From assembly GCF_001625195.1 (NCBI RefSeq), contig NC_054391.1, positions 4,723,157-4,787,156 on the forward strand: DNA of 64,000 bases. Direction: 5' to 3'. The notes under the pieces are model-generated. The model was not told where the DNA came from, ran no database searches, and saw only the letters and a list, made by a program, of their open reading frames with translations. Position 1 is the stretch's first letter, and each line of letters begins with the position of its first letter. The DNA is from Drechmeria coniospora. Its lineage: Eukaryota; Ascomycota; Sordariomycetes; Hypocreales; Ophiocordycipitaceae. The position numbers and the translations under genes were made by a program. This document shows, one piece after another, positions 10,704-23,172 of the stretch.

Positions 10704-12776
10704 CGATAATGCAGGGATGGGAAGAAAATTAGTCGTCGTACGTACAGCTGTACTCGGTGCACATGTACGCAGGCAAAACAACCGAAAATGAACCTTGACT
10801 GCCGAGCTGCGGAGTCGAAGACTCCGAATCGGCTGACGGCTGCCGGCGGCTGGCAAGACATGCCATCACGGTGCACTCGTGATCCTGGCGAGATCCCTGC
10901 GCCGGTTGACGCTGACGTCAAAATCGCATCAACGCCACCAGTCTACACTGGGAGGTTTGGCGCAAGTCGACTGGGCGTTGGTCGTAGAGGGCAATCGCTT
11001 GCCAGGTTTCCGGTGCCGTGACAATAATGTGCATGTCTGGCATGTGTGGATTGCGATCCTCTCTTGCGCCCCGTACATGTATGACATCTGCAGGCGAAGG
11101 GACGAAATATGCCTGACTGTGATGATGTTGAACATCACTCCCCAACGGAGCCCTCCGTACGCAGGGACGCCATGTAGTGACAACAGCGCGCGCTGTACTC
11201 TGTACTCCGTAGAGGAACGGCTGGATGCAACTACTAGGTAATACAAATGTATTATTCGTACGGAGCATAGAGTACCTCTCATGTTGAGAGTTACAGCGAC
11301 GCAGTTTCCCGCCTTTCAAGAGTTATTATGGAGTAGCTCCATGTACACTCAGTACTCATGTAGTTGTACACTCAGTACGCCTATACACTCAGTACGCATG
11401 TATTAGTACTCAGTACGCATGTACACTCAGTCCTCTTGTAAAACACAGGACTCATGTACACTATACGTTCCCTCACCTGGTCATTACCTAGTACTAACAC
11501 ATGCACAAAGTCCTTTGCAGCATAGTGACTACACTCTACTTTGGTGAGCGGTGAGAGGCCGGCGTGCACGGCACCGCATGGTTTCTCGCCAACTTGGGCC
11601 ATCGTACTCCGTATCTACAGTCTCATCTAAATGCCTGTAAGCGTACGGAGTGCGTGTGCGTACAAGGAAGCCGTCACCAGCCAGAGTCAGGGCTGCAGAT
11701 ATGGCGGGGGGGGGAGGAGGTTGTCTCAGCTCGCACGCAATACGCCCGCCGCCAACGATTGTTCGATGCCATCTCACCTGCCCACTCAGGGCCAGCGTGG
11801 GCTCCAATGGCACCGCCATGATCATCTTCACTCTGTCACGATTGCTTCTCTGCCGTCATCGTTCTTCCATGGCCTCGTGGCAGGGTCGTCGTCGTTCGAC
11901 GTCGTGGATTCGTGGATGCAAAACATGGGGAGCCCAACCGCTTCAGGGCTTGCGGCCACAGTGGGGTTGCTGCAACCGGCATTGCAAGCCCACGACGCGC
12001 TACACCTACCTACTGTTACAGGTGCGCGCAAGTACCTGAAAATGCAGGTATCTGCATGTACCGACACGGCCAACACCAGGCAACTGCTCCTAGTAGCTAG
12101 TGCTCGTACAGTACGCCTTCTCAGTACGAGGTCGTACAGTACACCTACTATACATGTACATACACCTATCTGCCTCGGTCGTATCCAGCTCGGCATTGCC
12201 TGCCGGCAACTGGTCAGCCAGCCCACACGTACCGTGTACCACGGCTGCCGCGTAGCCCGCGTAGCCAGAAGCGACCCTGGCTGGGCTGATCGTCCGTCCA
12301 CCGCCATCTCCACCACCATCACCACCACCCACCATCACCACCACCTCCACCATCGACACACCCCACCATCCTGCCGGTGCCAGAGACTAACCTGGTACGG
12401 TAGTGGTGGCACCTGGCGGCTGCTTCCCCGGAGTCAGACGGCAGCACGAATCGATCCGCCCGTCCATCCATCCGTCACCGCATGGCGTGCACGCATGCTC
12501 GCTTGCCACCTGGATGAATCCGTCCCGCCGCTACAATGTTTGATCAGCCTCGGTGCCAGCCATGCTCGCCGCTCACTTGGCATTGCCTGCCCCCTACGGC
12601 CTTGGCAAGACATGTGAAGTATTTCTCTCACATCGGTGCAGGCATCCGACTTGCACATCATCCGTCCGTCGCTCCTCTCAGCAATTCCCATCACTCCCTG
12701 CACCATCGTGTATGAGGAGTCGAGCCCGCGTGCCCAACAGGTCTGCTCAAGTACGCTGCGTCGAGACAAGAGCAGC
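10704..12776. other. gene-free interval with GTAC words
   Basis: 2.1 kb with no supported gene. GTACGGAGTA/ACTCAGTACGC-type words cluster at 11215-11470 and 12015-12165. A CCACCATCAC stretch lies at 12300-12358. The open frame 11631-12617 (+) includes that low-complexity block and lacks any domain pattern. The last few hundred bases should be promoter for the gene at 12777. Confidence 0.5.
12299..12358. repeat. CCACCATCACC low-complexity tract
   Basis: Imperfect trinucleotide/hexanucleotide CCACCATCACCACC run of about 60 nt, around 420 nt upstream of the phosphoglycerate dehydrogenase start. Confidence 0.8.
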
Positions 12777-14489
12777 ATGACGCCGTCCGCCACGCAAGCC
12801 GTGTCCGGCGGGGCAGAAGCCCATCGTCCTCGCATCCTCGTGCCCGAGAAGATATCCGAGGATGGCCTCGCCCTCCTGACGCCTCACTTCGACGTCGACG
12901 TCAAGTTGGCCCTCTCGCCCGATGAGCTGACGCAAATCATCCCCGGCTATCACGGCCTCATAGTCAGGTCGGAGACCAAGGTGACGTCCGAGGTGCTGCG
13001 AGCGGGCCGGAAGCTCGGCGTCGTCGCCCGCGCCGGCGTCGGCGTCGACAACATCGACGTGGCCGCCGCCACCAACGAGGGCATCATCGTCATCAACTCG
13101 CCGTCCGGCAACATCCGAGCCGCGGCCGAGCACACGGTGGCCCTCCTTCTCGCCACGGCCCGCAACGTCGGCCGCGCCGACGGCAGCGTCAAGGCTGGCC
13201 GCTGGGACCGCGGCAAGCTTGTCGGCGTCGAGGTCGGTAGAAAGGTTCTCGGCATCGTCGGTCTCGGCAAGGTCGGCTTGAACGTCGCCCGCATGGCCAA
13301 GGGCCTCGGCATGCACGTCCTGGCCGTCGACCCCTTCGCGAGCGCCGACATGGCACGCCAGGCCGGCGTCGAGCTGATGGTGGAGCTCAAGGACCTGCTT
13401 GCCACGGTGGACTTCCTCACCATCCACACGCCCCTGCTGGCCACGACCATGGACCTCATCGGCGAGGCCCAGTTCCGGATGATGAAGAAGACGGCCTACG
13501 TGCTCAACGTCGCCCGCGGCGGCGTCTACAACGAGGCCGCCCTGCTCGACGCCCTCGACGCCGGCACCATCGCCGGCGCCGGCCTCGACGTCTTCACGTC
13601 GGAGCCGCCGGCCGAGGGCTCGACGGCGGCGCGCCTCGCGCGCCACCCCAAGGTCACGGCCACGCCCCATCTCGGCGCCTCGACGGTCGAGGCGCAGGAA
13701 AACGTCTCCATGGACGTCTGCACCCAGATGCTCGAGATCCTGCGCGGCGGCCTTCCGACGAGCGCCGTCAACGTGCCCATCATCCTGCCGGAAGAGTACC
13801 GGAAGCTGCAGCCGTCGGTGCAGCTCGTCGAGAAGATGGGCCGCCTGTACACGCAGCACTTCGTGAGGGCCAAGGGCGGCATGGTCGGCGGCCACCGCTT
13901 CGAGCTCATCTACCGAGGCGAGCTCGCCGGCATGCCCAACACGAAGCCGCTGTACGCGGCACTCGTCAAGGGGCTGGTGGCCTCCTTTAGCGATTCCAAC
14001 GTCAACATCGTCAACGCGACGGTGATTGCGCGGGAGAAGGGCATCGTCATCAACGAGACGCACGCGCGCGAGTCGCAGGACATGACCTACTCGAACCTCG
14101 TCACCCTTCGCTCCGTCGCCGACGCCAAGACGGGCACGTCCGAGCAGATCATCGAAGGCTACGCCTCGGACAAGAGGGTCTACATCTCCAAGCTCGACCG
14201 CTTCAACGCCACCTTCCAACCCGACGGCACGCTGATCATACTGCACAACTACGACAAGCCGGGCAAGATCGGAGGCGTCGGCATGGTGCTCGGCTCCCAC
14301 GGCATCAACATACGCTTCATGCAGGTCGCCAGCTTGGGGCGGGAGTGTCTCCAGGACCACGACGGCCGCGCCCAGCAAGACGAGGAAGCGCTCATGATCT
14401 TGGGCGTCGACGGGGACGTCGACGACGTCGTCCTTGACGGCTTGAGGGCATCCGACGGTGTTCTCGACGTGAGCCTGGTCAACCTGTGA
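12777..14489 (+). CDS. D-3-phosphoglycerate dehydrogenase, long form with ACT domain
   Basis: Oxidises 3-phosphoglycerate to 3-phosphohydroxypyruvate with NAD, the first step of serine synthesis. Intronless, 570 residues from MTPSATQAVSGG; the frame is open 47 codons further upstream, but that stretch lacks coding character. Domain order: substrate/NAD-binding D-2-hydroxyacid dehydrogenase domain (about 20-330) with Rossmann motif VGLGKVGLNVA near 158; catalytic Arg (NVARGG) near 246, Glu (VFTSEPP) near 275 and His (TPHLGAST) near 297; then an intervening domain (about 340-480) and a C-terminal ACT domain (about 488-570, from YDKPGKIGGVG). This is the long bacterial SerA-like architecture. 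The ACT domain usually suggests serine feedback control. A charged GRECLQDHDGRAQQDEEALM segment lies in the ACT domain where the family is variable. Confidence 0.95.
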   Translation: MTPSATQAVSGGAEAHRPRILVPEKISEDGLALLTPHFDVDVKLALSPDELTQIIPGYHGLIVRSETKVTSEVLRAGRKLGVVARAGVGVDNIDVAAATNEGIIVINSPSGNIRAAAEHTVALLLATARNVGRADGSVKAGRWDRGKLVGVEVGRKVLGIVGLGKVGLNVARMAKGLGMHVLAVDPFASADMARQAGVELMVELKDLLATVDFLTIHTPLLATTMDLIGEAQFRMMKKTAYVLNVARGGVYNEAALLDALDAGTIAGAGLDVFTSEPPAEGSTAARLARHPKVTATPHLGASTVEAQENVSMDVCTQMLEILRGGLPTSAVNVPIILPEEYRKLQPSVQLVEKMGRLYTQHFVRAKGGMVGGHRFELIYRGELAGMPNTKPLYAALVKGLVASFSDSNVNIVNATVIAREKGIVINETHARESQDMTYSNLVTLRSVADAKTGTSEQIIEGYASDKRVYISKLDRFNATFQPDGTLIILHNYDKPGKIGGVGMVLGSHGINIRFMQVASLGRECLQDHDGRAQQDEEALMILGVDGDVDDVVLDGLRASDGVLDVSLVNL

Positions 14490-16084
14490 GCGGGCACGTT
14501 GGTCCATGCAGACAGGCAGTCGGTCAGTCATCAAGCTGGTTGAGGGTGGGCACGGATGTAGCTTGAAAATAGTATTAACGATACGCTAGCCGCGCATTGC
14601 ATGCAGTTGAAGCGACGGCTTCTTATGTGAGTGAGCCTTGAAAAGCATCTCGGAGCAGGGGGTATACCCTGTCTTGAAAATGTATTGTTTGTCCGCACAA
14701 CAGCATGTAAATACTTACTTGCTGCATGTACTGTAAGTAAGTACGGAGTAATACGGAGTATTACATGAAAGTACAGTAGGTGTACTGTATAAATTCAAGT
14801 GTTATTACTACCGTTGCTGCAGGACGCACCACGTGTTTGGTTCGGTCAATTTCCATGCCATCGTCGCCGCCTCGTAACAATAGAGCGGTCAAGCCAATAA
14901 GAGCTCTCCAATCCTGATGGGAAGCCCCGTCATCTTGGACCCACGCGGGTGCGTGGTTCGGCCCACCGTTCGCCGGGTACGACGGTACTCACGGAGTACA
15001 GTACAAGTACCTACTCCATACTTACTCTACGGATACTTACGGGGTACAAGCAGTGCTCAACATGCCAAGCAAGTAAGTACTCCGTACAGTGATTACTTAC
15101 AGTAACTACAGTACAACTTGTACGCCTATTGTACGAGTCTCTCACTAAAATTCTACCCCATCAAGGTACTAAATTAATAGCACCTCACCTTGCACAAGAA
15201 CTCCGTGCTGCACACTTCCGAGTACTCCTTCAACTGTCGGTAGCTTTGGGTTAGCTCGTACCTTGCGCTGACAGCACCAAAATGCGAAACCAGCCATCAC
15301 AGCGTCACAGATAGGCGTCTTACCATGGTTAAAAGCCTCACCAACAGCCTCTGGCACCTCTTGGCACATCTCCCGGCATACGGTACCAGTCGTTACCCGG
15401 TGCACCAACTTTGTACGAGTACACGCAAAGGCAGGTAGGTCATTACACGTACAACACGCCAGCGTACATGGCACACGGTGTACACCATGGCATCAGTACT
15501 TGGAGCGGCTCATGATGCACAGCTAGAGCTCGGCCGGCATGAATACACGACCCGCAAGGTTGCAACGGCCTGCATGTCCGGCGACACTTGGCTTGAATGA
15601 ATCAAGCACCATTGCGCAATAGCGTCGCTGACGCGCATCCTGTGCGGCCGAGCGGACGTAGTATTTTCATGGCTGCGGTCGGCACAGTTCTCCATTTATG
15701 GTACGGAGTACAGGTCCAGTTGCGTGTGGATTGTACGGTGACGGCACACTCACAGTAATACTGTATAGGTACTTACTTACCTTAGTAGGTTGTGCAGTAA
15801 GAAACAATTTCCTGTGCAGCGCTGTGCGTTAGGTACCTAGCACTGTACATTGTACCTACCAACCCAGCTGCCAGCACTCCTGCACAGCACAGTGCCGTGC
15901 GACCTATAAGAGGAGGACGGCGCCGTTCCGGGTTAGCGTTCTTCGTGAAAACAAGTGACGTCGCACCTGGCCGACGACACCGACGTCGTTTCCCACTTTC
16001 CCGTCTGATCTTGCACGCAAGAAGCGTCGCCGCATCTGCGGAAGGGCAGCATCAGAAGAGACCATCGCGACAACCATCGTCGAT
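14490..16084. other. gene-free interval with GTAC words
   Basis: 1.6 kb without a supported gene. TACGGAGTA/AAGTAAGTAC words are dense at 14705-14790, 14980-15175 and 15700-15870. Small minus-strand frames at 15169-15474 and 15510-15695 have no recognisable feature. The stretch from about 15900 should be the promoter/leader of the gene at 16085. Confidence 0.5.
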
Positions 16085-18030
16085 ATGAAGAGGACAAGAA
16101 GCGGTGCGGCCCACCAGCCTCTCAACCTCCGGCCTGCCGTCATCGGCGTCGGCCGCATCTTGGGCATGGCCGTTTCGGCCGTCACGGCCGCGCCGCTGTC
16201 GACGCAGGGGGAGCACGCTGGCGACGACGCGAGGCACACCTCCGTTTGGGTTCTCGGCGTGGCCTCGATGGCTCTCGTCCTGCTGGGTGGTGCCTTTGCC
16301 GGCTTGACCATTGCGTACGTCTGCCGAATCGATGTCGAGACACTGCTGACCGCCCTCGACCGTCGTCCAGCCTTATGGGCCAGGACAGCATCTACCTCCA
16401 GGTCGTCTCGGGCGACCCGACAGAGCCGCAGCAGAAGAACGCGAAGCGGGTGCTCAACCTTCTGCGGAGAGGAAAGCATTGGGTCCTCGTCACGCTACTG
16501 CTCGCCAACGTCATCGTCAACGAGTCCCTGCCCGTCGTTCTCGACCGGACGCTGGGCGGAGGCGTCGCCGCCGTCGTCGGCTCTACCGTCCTCATCGGTG
16601 CGCCGGTCCCCCGGTCCCCTCTCCCTTTCCGTCGGCGATCTAACGGCGGCGCAGTCATCTTTGGCGAAATCGTCCCCCAATCCATCTGCGTCCGGTACGG
16701 CCTCCCCATCGGCGGGTACATGTCCAAGCCCGTGCTGGCCCTCATGTTCCTGCTCGGACCCGTCGCCTGGCCGACGGCGAAGCTCCTCGATTGGATCCTC
16801 GGCGAGGACCACGGAACCGTCTACAAGAAGAGCGGCCTCAAGACGCTCGTCACCCTCCACAAGTCGCTCGGCGAACTGTCGGACCGCTTGAACCAGGACG
16901 AGGTGACCATCATCACGGCCGTCTTGGACCTCAAGGACAAGCCGGTGTCGGAGGTCATGACGCCCATGGACGACGTCTTCACCCTCGCCGAGGACCACAT
17001 CCTCGACGAGAAGACCATGGACAACATCCTCTCGTCGGGCTACTCGCGCATACCCATCTACCGATCCGGCAACCCGACCGACTTTGTCGGCATGCTCCTG
17101 GTGAAGACGCTCATCACCTACGACCCCGAGGATCGCATCCCCGTCCGCGACGTCCAGCTGGGCGCCATCGTCGAGACGCGGCCCGAGACGAGCTGCCTCG
17201 ACATCATCAACTTCTTCCAGGAGGGCAAGTCGCACCTCGTGCTCGTCTCCGAGTTCCCCGGCTCGGACCGCGGCGCCCTCGGCGTCGTCACCTTGGAGGA
17301 CGTCATCGAGGAGCTCATCGGGGAGTAAGTGATTCCTCGCGGCCCACGGAATGCCGGCGTCGTGCTTGGCTAACGTCGGAGCAGGGAGATTGTCGACGAG
17401 TCGGACGTCTACGTCGACGTCCACAAGGCCATCCGACGCCTGACGCCCGCGCCCCGAGCCTGGCGTCATCACAGCCACACCGAGACGGCCACGGCGGCCA
17501 CGGCCGCCGCCGTCGCCGCCAAGGCGAACGGGGACGGTTCCATCCTCGTCGACGTCGCCGAGCACCCCGACGGCCAATCCGTCATCGTCGGCTCCCCGGG
17601 TGCGCTCAGCGACTCGGGCATCCCCGAGACGCACGTCAAGACGGCCATCTTCATGAAGCGTCGTGGCTCCGCCGGCCCCGACGGCCAGCCGGACACGGGC
17701 GAGCCGATCCCCTTCAAAGCCTCTCTCGACCAGATGAAGCAGCAGCTGCGCCTGGGACCGGCGAACCGCGCGGCTCACCCGCGAAGCACGACACGCAACA
17801 ACGTCTTCAAGATCAAGCAGGGCCTTGCCGTCCCGACGGTTGTGCCCTCGAGCGGCAACGGCAAGGCGCCGCACAAGCCATCCCCGGCGACGAAGGCGGC
17901 CGACGACAACGAGCAGACGCCCTTGCTGGCCGGGGAGGAGGCCAGCAGGTACGCGGCGCTCGGCGACGGCAGCCGCGCGAATCCAAACAAAAATGACGCC
18001 AAGGACCACGACGGGGAAGACGATCGATAA
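16085..18030 (+). CDS. CNNM/MAM3-type membrane protein (DUF21 + CBS pair)
   Basis: Fungal member of the CNNM/CorC (ancient conserved domain) family, which includes yeast Mam3, implicated in divalent cation (Mg, Mn) homeostasis at the vacuolar membrane. Exons 16085-16314, 16371-16597, 16655-17324, 17385-18030; 590 residues. Joins restore [32 protein letters not shown] and EELIGEEIVDESD. The N-terminal DUF21 region (about 50-225) has hydrophobic segments at [31 protein letters not shown] and [14 protein letters not shown], and the conserved GEIVPQS motif. A CBS pair follows (about 248-385, opening [14 protein letters not shown] and ending [15 protein letters not shown]). The C-terminal tail (about 385-590) is a disordered cytosolic region rich in Ala, Pro and Lys. 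Transported ion and exact membrane are inferred from the family only. Confidence 0.92.
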
Positions 18031-20255
18031 TACGAGGTGCTGTGCGGGTACGCAAATTCGTCAAGGGGGAGAGGAGAGGTGATATCATCTTGTTTGTCGT
18101 TGATCGGGTGGGGTGAGGACTAAAAGGTGTTGCAGCAATGCATAATGCATCATGAACTGCATTCTCGGGGGCCACGGGCCAGGCCTGCGCATACTTGTAC
18201 ATTGGTCACGGTTCGCGATGCGAACGATCGAGGATGGCTTCGTGCATATTGCGGCCTACTTTCCAATTCACCCATCCGTTCGCTCCATGGAACATGACGA
18301 TTGTCGAATGCTTCGTGGCCAGCTTGCTCCCCCCTCCCGCCGGTATTACTCTGCAACGCAGCAGGCAACACGTACAAGTAGGGTTACAAGTTCAGCTCTA
18401 CGCCTGCCCAAGGTTACTGTGATCAAGGAATCAATATTACCTGCATTGGCGGTTACCTAATGGCTTCGCCCAAAACGGGCCAGAACGGGGCAACTTCGAC
18501 AGTGATGGCGATGAAAAGTCGCACGGCGACAGCAGCAGCGAATAGGCCAGACCGGTCCGTTCGAACCTGATTTCACTCATCCGATGATCCAAAGATGATG
18601 CAAGCATTGACCATCATCAATCGCCAGCCAGCACCACGAGTCCTCGTAGAGCACTGTACTTATTCCGTACCTACATGCTGCTGGTACACGTGCATAAGTA
18701 CTCAGTTCCCTGCTGAACTCGCACACCTTGATTCAATGGGTCTCTGTGCCAGCATGTTCCTCGCCCCAAAATAGTGAAATTACAGCATTGAAATACGGCA
18801 ACCCTGGTCCCGTTGGTGGGGGAGGGGAGGGTGCCCTGGACGTGCATGTACATGTATAGCACGCTCACTCACCCAATCACTCACTCAATCCCCGCGTCAA
18901 CGCGGAAATGCACCCTATCGTGGCCTCTGGCGAAGCAAGTTTGGTACATATACGGGAGGTACCAGGTCGTGCGCCGGCGGAGGCTGAAACAAGAGTGTCC
19001 GGGGATCGCGGATGGGCAGAAACACCGAATCACGGCCAGTACGGAGGAGGCAATAGAGCAAAAGCCATTCCACCTCGGCACAGTGCTTGTGTTTTGCATC
19101 CATGGAGCTTTGAAGGGGGTCGAGGAAGACGAGTGTTGACGGGAGATGCAGTACTCAAGTACATGAAGCGCATGTACTGTACTTACTCCGTGCATGTGCA
19201 GTTCTTGCACATACCTACTACTAGAGGTATCTACCTGCACCTACTCCGTACAAGCACGATACTCCATACTCCGTACTGTACTTGCACCTTCAAGTATTAC
19301 ATCCTTGTACAGAACCGAAGCACACTCCTTCTGAGGCTCGTACCTTGCATGTACTGTACATGCGATTGCACAGTTGAATTACAGTGCACGTAAGTACTTC
19401 GTAGGTGTACAGTGCAGCAGTGCTGTGCACAATCTTTGCACGCTCTGTGTGCAGATATTCACGGTCTCGATTCCGTGCTAGCCATCTGAAAAGGAATACT
19501 TGCAATACAGTATGGATTACAAGAAAATGCACTGCAAGTGCTTGCGGCTCATTTGCGAATGGAGTATCCTGTGCTCCGTAAGTACGTGTACTGTAAGTAC
19601 ACGACACCGTGCGTAACAGTGCTGCAGGTGCACGTACAAGTACTCGTATAGCAAGAATACACATTAGTTAGTACCAACGGCCCGCTGCCAGACTGAGAAC
19701 TAGCTGGGACTAATACGTATAACAAGTAGCTCGCACCGTGGCGTTGTCCCAGCAACGACGCGGCCCCTCCATAAACATGCATCGCCGTATCCGCACCTTC
19801 CCCACAGTGCCAAACACCAGTTGGGACGAATACCGTACTTGCATGTACGCCTACGGAGTGCAGTATTACAGTATAACAGCAAGTACTTACTCCGTACTCC
19901 GTACTTGCAGCACCATTACCAGCAGTCACCGCCAGGTACCTACGGTGCTGTGCTTGTACCTCCTCTCGCTCTGCGTAATCTGTGAGCTTGATTGACCTTT
20001 CACTCTCTCCCATTGCTTCGCATCCCCTTTTCCCTTTCTCCCGTCACCTCGGCGCACTTGCCCTTTCTGTTTTCTCTTCCTTGCTCGCTCTGAGCTGCGG
20101 CCTCCTTCATCTCATTCATCCTTCATCAAAGAAGCTTTCTCGCCTCGGCCCTCGCTGCCGTTGGGACACCATCGCCTCGAGCTCCCACGGCAGACCGACC
20201 ATTCCACATCTCTCTCGCTCTTGAATGCTGTGCTTCCCGGCGGCAGAGCCTGGAG
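18031..20255. other. gene-free interval with GTAC words
   Basis: 2.2 kb without a supported gene. GTAC palindromes are dense at 19140-19420, 19570-19680 and 19840-19960 (for example two overlapping TACTCCGTA at 19888-19903). From about 19975 the plus strand becomes CT-rich (cactctctcccattgc...), as expected for the promoter/leader of the gene starting at 20256. Confidence 0.5.
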
Positions 20256-22731
20256 ATGGCATCCGGCCGTGGCTGTGATACTGACTGCTGCAACTCTCCA
20301 GCGACGCAGGAAGCAAAGGCCTCCGGCCTCATGTCATTCCTGAACCTCCGACAGGTGCCGAGCGAGAAGGACGTCCCGTCTTCACCCTTGACCAGACCGA
20401 CGAGCGTCCGCTTCGGTGCCAGAGACGACATGGCCATCCGCAACTTTGCCAAGAACAACCCCGGAGCCCTCGGCGAGCTCCAGCAGAACCAGCAGGAGCC
20501 CGCGCCACGATCTCCTCAAAAGTCGCGAGAGGACCAAGCCGATGCCCCGGCTCCCAAGTACACGTGGGGCAACGTTTCGTTGAAGCCCATCGGCGACAGA
20601 TCGGCCAAGTCTCGCGAGTCGTCGCCCAAGAAGTGCAAAAAGGCAAAGTCGGGAACGAACCTGGTCGGTTTGCTCACCCGACCCAAGTCGCTCAAGAACC
20701 TGTACCGGCTCGCGACCGATGACGAGATCCGATCGTCGAGGGACAAGGAAAACAGAGCGCCCCGTGACTCCACGGGCGCGGCGGATCTGCCGCCACCCAT
20801 CTTTGCCCAGTTCACATCCGACACGGCCTCTCGTCAACAGCAGCGGGAGTGCACCTCCGTCGACCTCGGCGGCCGCCGGGCCATGAACGGACGGCCCACG
20901 TCCCTCTACGTTCCCAGGGTCCACACCGACCCGAAGGCGGCCGCGGCCTCACGGCAGGCGTCCATCACGGAAAAGTCATCGAGCCAGATGCTCAGAGGAG
21001 GCGACGTCTTCGCCGCCTTCGGCAACCTCACACGTGGCCGCCCCAAGTCGACGGCATGCAGCCCGACGACTGAAAAGTTCCCCGAGCTCGTCATGGACCC
21101 CGAGGAGCTCGAGAAGCAGCTCGAGGAGCTGCTGGACAGGCGCAACATCCCCGAGAACCAGCGCTACAAGATGCGAAACCTGAACAGCACCATCAAGCTC
21201 GAGTTCATCCGCCAGGATCAGGCCGAGATGCAGGCGGCCAAGGTGGAACGATCGGAAACCGTCGGCAGCGACAAGAGCATGGACGGGCCGGCCGCGACGC
21301 CCACACATTCCGATTGCGACGAGGAGAAGCCGAAGCGAAGCCGCGGCAGAAGCTTCACTTTTGCCCGCGGCAAGAAGGAGTCGAGATCGCCGTCCAAGAA
21401 GCCCAAGGGAGAAGGCACGCTTGGCCGTCACTTCAGAAGCAAGTCGACGGACAGCATCGCCGCCGGCCGGCCGACCTCGTCGTACTCGTCCTCCCCCGGC
21501 ACCAGCCTGCTCTCGAAGATCAAGCTCCACCAGGGCCCCGGCGATTACGTCGCCTATCTTCGAAAGGTGCGGAAGCCGGAGCTTGTCGAGGTGGGCAAGC
21601 TGCACAAGCTGAGGCTCCTGCTTCGAAACGAGACCGTCGCTTGGATCGAGGACTTCATCCAGCAGGGCGGCATGCAGGAAATCGTCGAGCTGCTGCACCG
21701 AATCATGGAAGTCGAGTGGAGGTAGGCACCCGTCTTGTCCGGCACGCGAGCTCTCGATGCTAACGGTTGCCTTCAGGGAGGAACACGAGGATGCGCTCTT
21801 GCACGAGAACTTGCTGTGCCTCAAGGCGCTCTCGACGACGGCGCGGGCCATGGAGTACCTGCACTCGGTCCAGGCGGACCTCTTCGGCAAGCTGGTGCAC
21901 ATGCTCTTCGATCCCGACAGGAAGGGTCCGAGCGAGTTCACGACACGAAACATAATCACGTCGGTCCTCCTCGCCTACGTAGAGTCGGCCGCCCCCGCCG
22001 AGCGGGTGATAAGGGCGAGGAGCGTGCTGGGACACCTACGTGACAGGCAGCCCAAGGACGACGAGAGACCTGTCCCGTTCGTCTTGGAGATGAGACAAGA
22101 GCGACCGTACCGGATGTGGTGCAAGGAAGTCGTCAGCGTCACCAAGGAAGTTTTCTGGATCTTCCTCCACAACCTCAACGTCGTCGCCCTGCCGTCCGAC
22201 AAGGGCGCCAAGGGCTCCAAGGGCTTCGAAGGCGGCGCACCGCAGGACGGCGGACCTGAGGAGCCGTACGCGTACATGCAGCGACACTTTCCGCCTGAGC
22301 GCCCACCGGTGCCCGCCGCTCCGTACGTCGGCGGTGTCGAATGGGATGCGACCAACTACCTCGCCTCCCATCTCGACCTCATGAATGCCATCCTCGCTTG
22401 CTCGCCCACGACGGAGCAGCGCAACGCCCTGCGGGCCGAGTTCCGCATCTCCGGCTGGGAGCGTTGCCTCGGTGGCAGCCTACGGCTCTGCAAGGAGAAG
22501 TTTTACGGCTCCGTGCACGCCGCGCTGCGGACTTGGGTGGCGGCCGGCGCCGAGGACGGGTGGAATGTCAAAGATGTGCAGTTTGGACCTTCGCCTGAGG
22601 TGCGCGGTTCCCCCAAGAAGGCCGCCGCCAGTGGTCAGAGGAAGAAGAGCGACGATGCTCCCAAGCTCGACATACCCAAGCTTGACTTTGGTCTCCCCCA
22701 GCCGCAGGGAGCACAGGACGCATGGCTCTGA
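20256..22731 (+). CDS. formin-type GBD/FH3 domain protein without FH2
   Basis: Exons 20256-21721 and 21777-22731, joined across a 55-nt intron (GTAGGC...GCTAAC...CAG) to give MEVEWREEHEDALLHENLL; 806 residues. The first ~270 residues are disordered and basic/Ser-rich. From about residue 280 (DPEELEKQLEELLDRRNIPE) the sequence resembles the GTPase-binding region of Diaphanous-type formins. From about 415 to 700 it reads as the armadillo-like FH3 region (DYVAYLRKVRKPELVEVGKL, LHENLLCLKALSTTARAMEYL-type helices). No FH1 poly-Pro tract and no FH2 actin-nucleating domain are present, so it should not nucleate actin itself. A Rho-family GTPase effector or scaffold for polarity or septation is inferred. 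The start could also be the internal Met 26 residues on (MSFLNLRQVPS). Confidence 0.85.
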
Positions 22732-23172
22732 GACGGAGTGGGCATCGGTCGTTTGCAAGGGAGCGTTGGTCCAAATGGGGAGCCGGGGCAGAAATGACGG
22801 GGAACGGCTCAGCACGATCAAGTGTGAATTTTGCCAGGAAGGGGAGTCGGTTCCGTGGCGTCCCTCCTTTGGTTCTTTTTCTTCCTCATCCCATCCCCTC
22901 CCGGCTCCATTTCGAGAGGGTGGGTGGGTCGTGAGCCATCAGTTGGGGTTTTGCATTGTCCATAATCATGGCTGGTATTCGTTTTGGTATGATGGATAGG
23001 GATGAATTTACGACATGACGAAGTGCCTCGCACCGCAAGTCGCGCTCCTTGGACAGGTGCATGCGCTCGTACGCCTCGTGAAGGAAAAGCGGCTCGTCGG
23101 TCACTTGGTCTTCCAAGGACCGAGGGGGCACGGCGGGAGGGCGTGGGAGAAGGGGGGTAACGATTACGTAGC
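22732..23172. other. convergent 3' spacer
   Basis: 441 nt between convergent stops; no gene or repeat recognised. Confidence 0.5.

Noticed and set aside
11631..12617. 328-codon plus-strand frame
   Set aside because: Contains the CCACCATCACC tract (His/Thr runs) and competing frames of similar length; no domain pattern.
12747..14534. 595-codon minus-strand frame opposite phosphoglycerate dehydrogenase
   Set aside because: Shadow frame rich in Val, Asp, Gly, Arg and His; the plus strand has all catalytic motifs.
14825..14840. CACGTG site as a regulatory element for the dehydrogenase
   Set aside because: It lies downstream of the gene and 1.2 kb from the next start; a single site has no support.
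16495..18009. 504-codon minus-strand frame opposite the CNNM gene
   Set aside because: Shadow frame; it crosses two introns of the true gene and has no domain.
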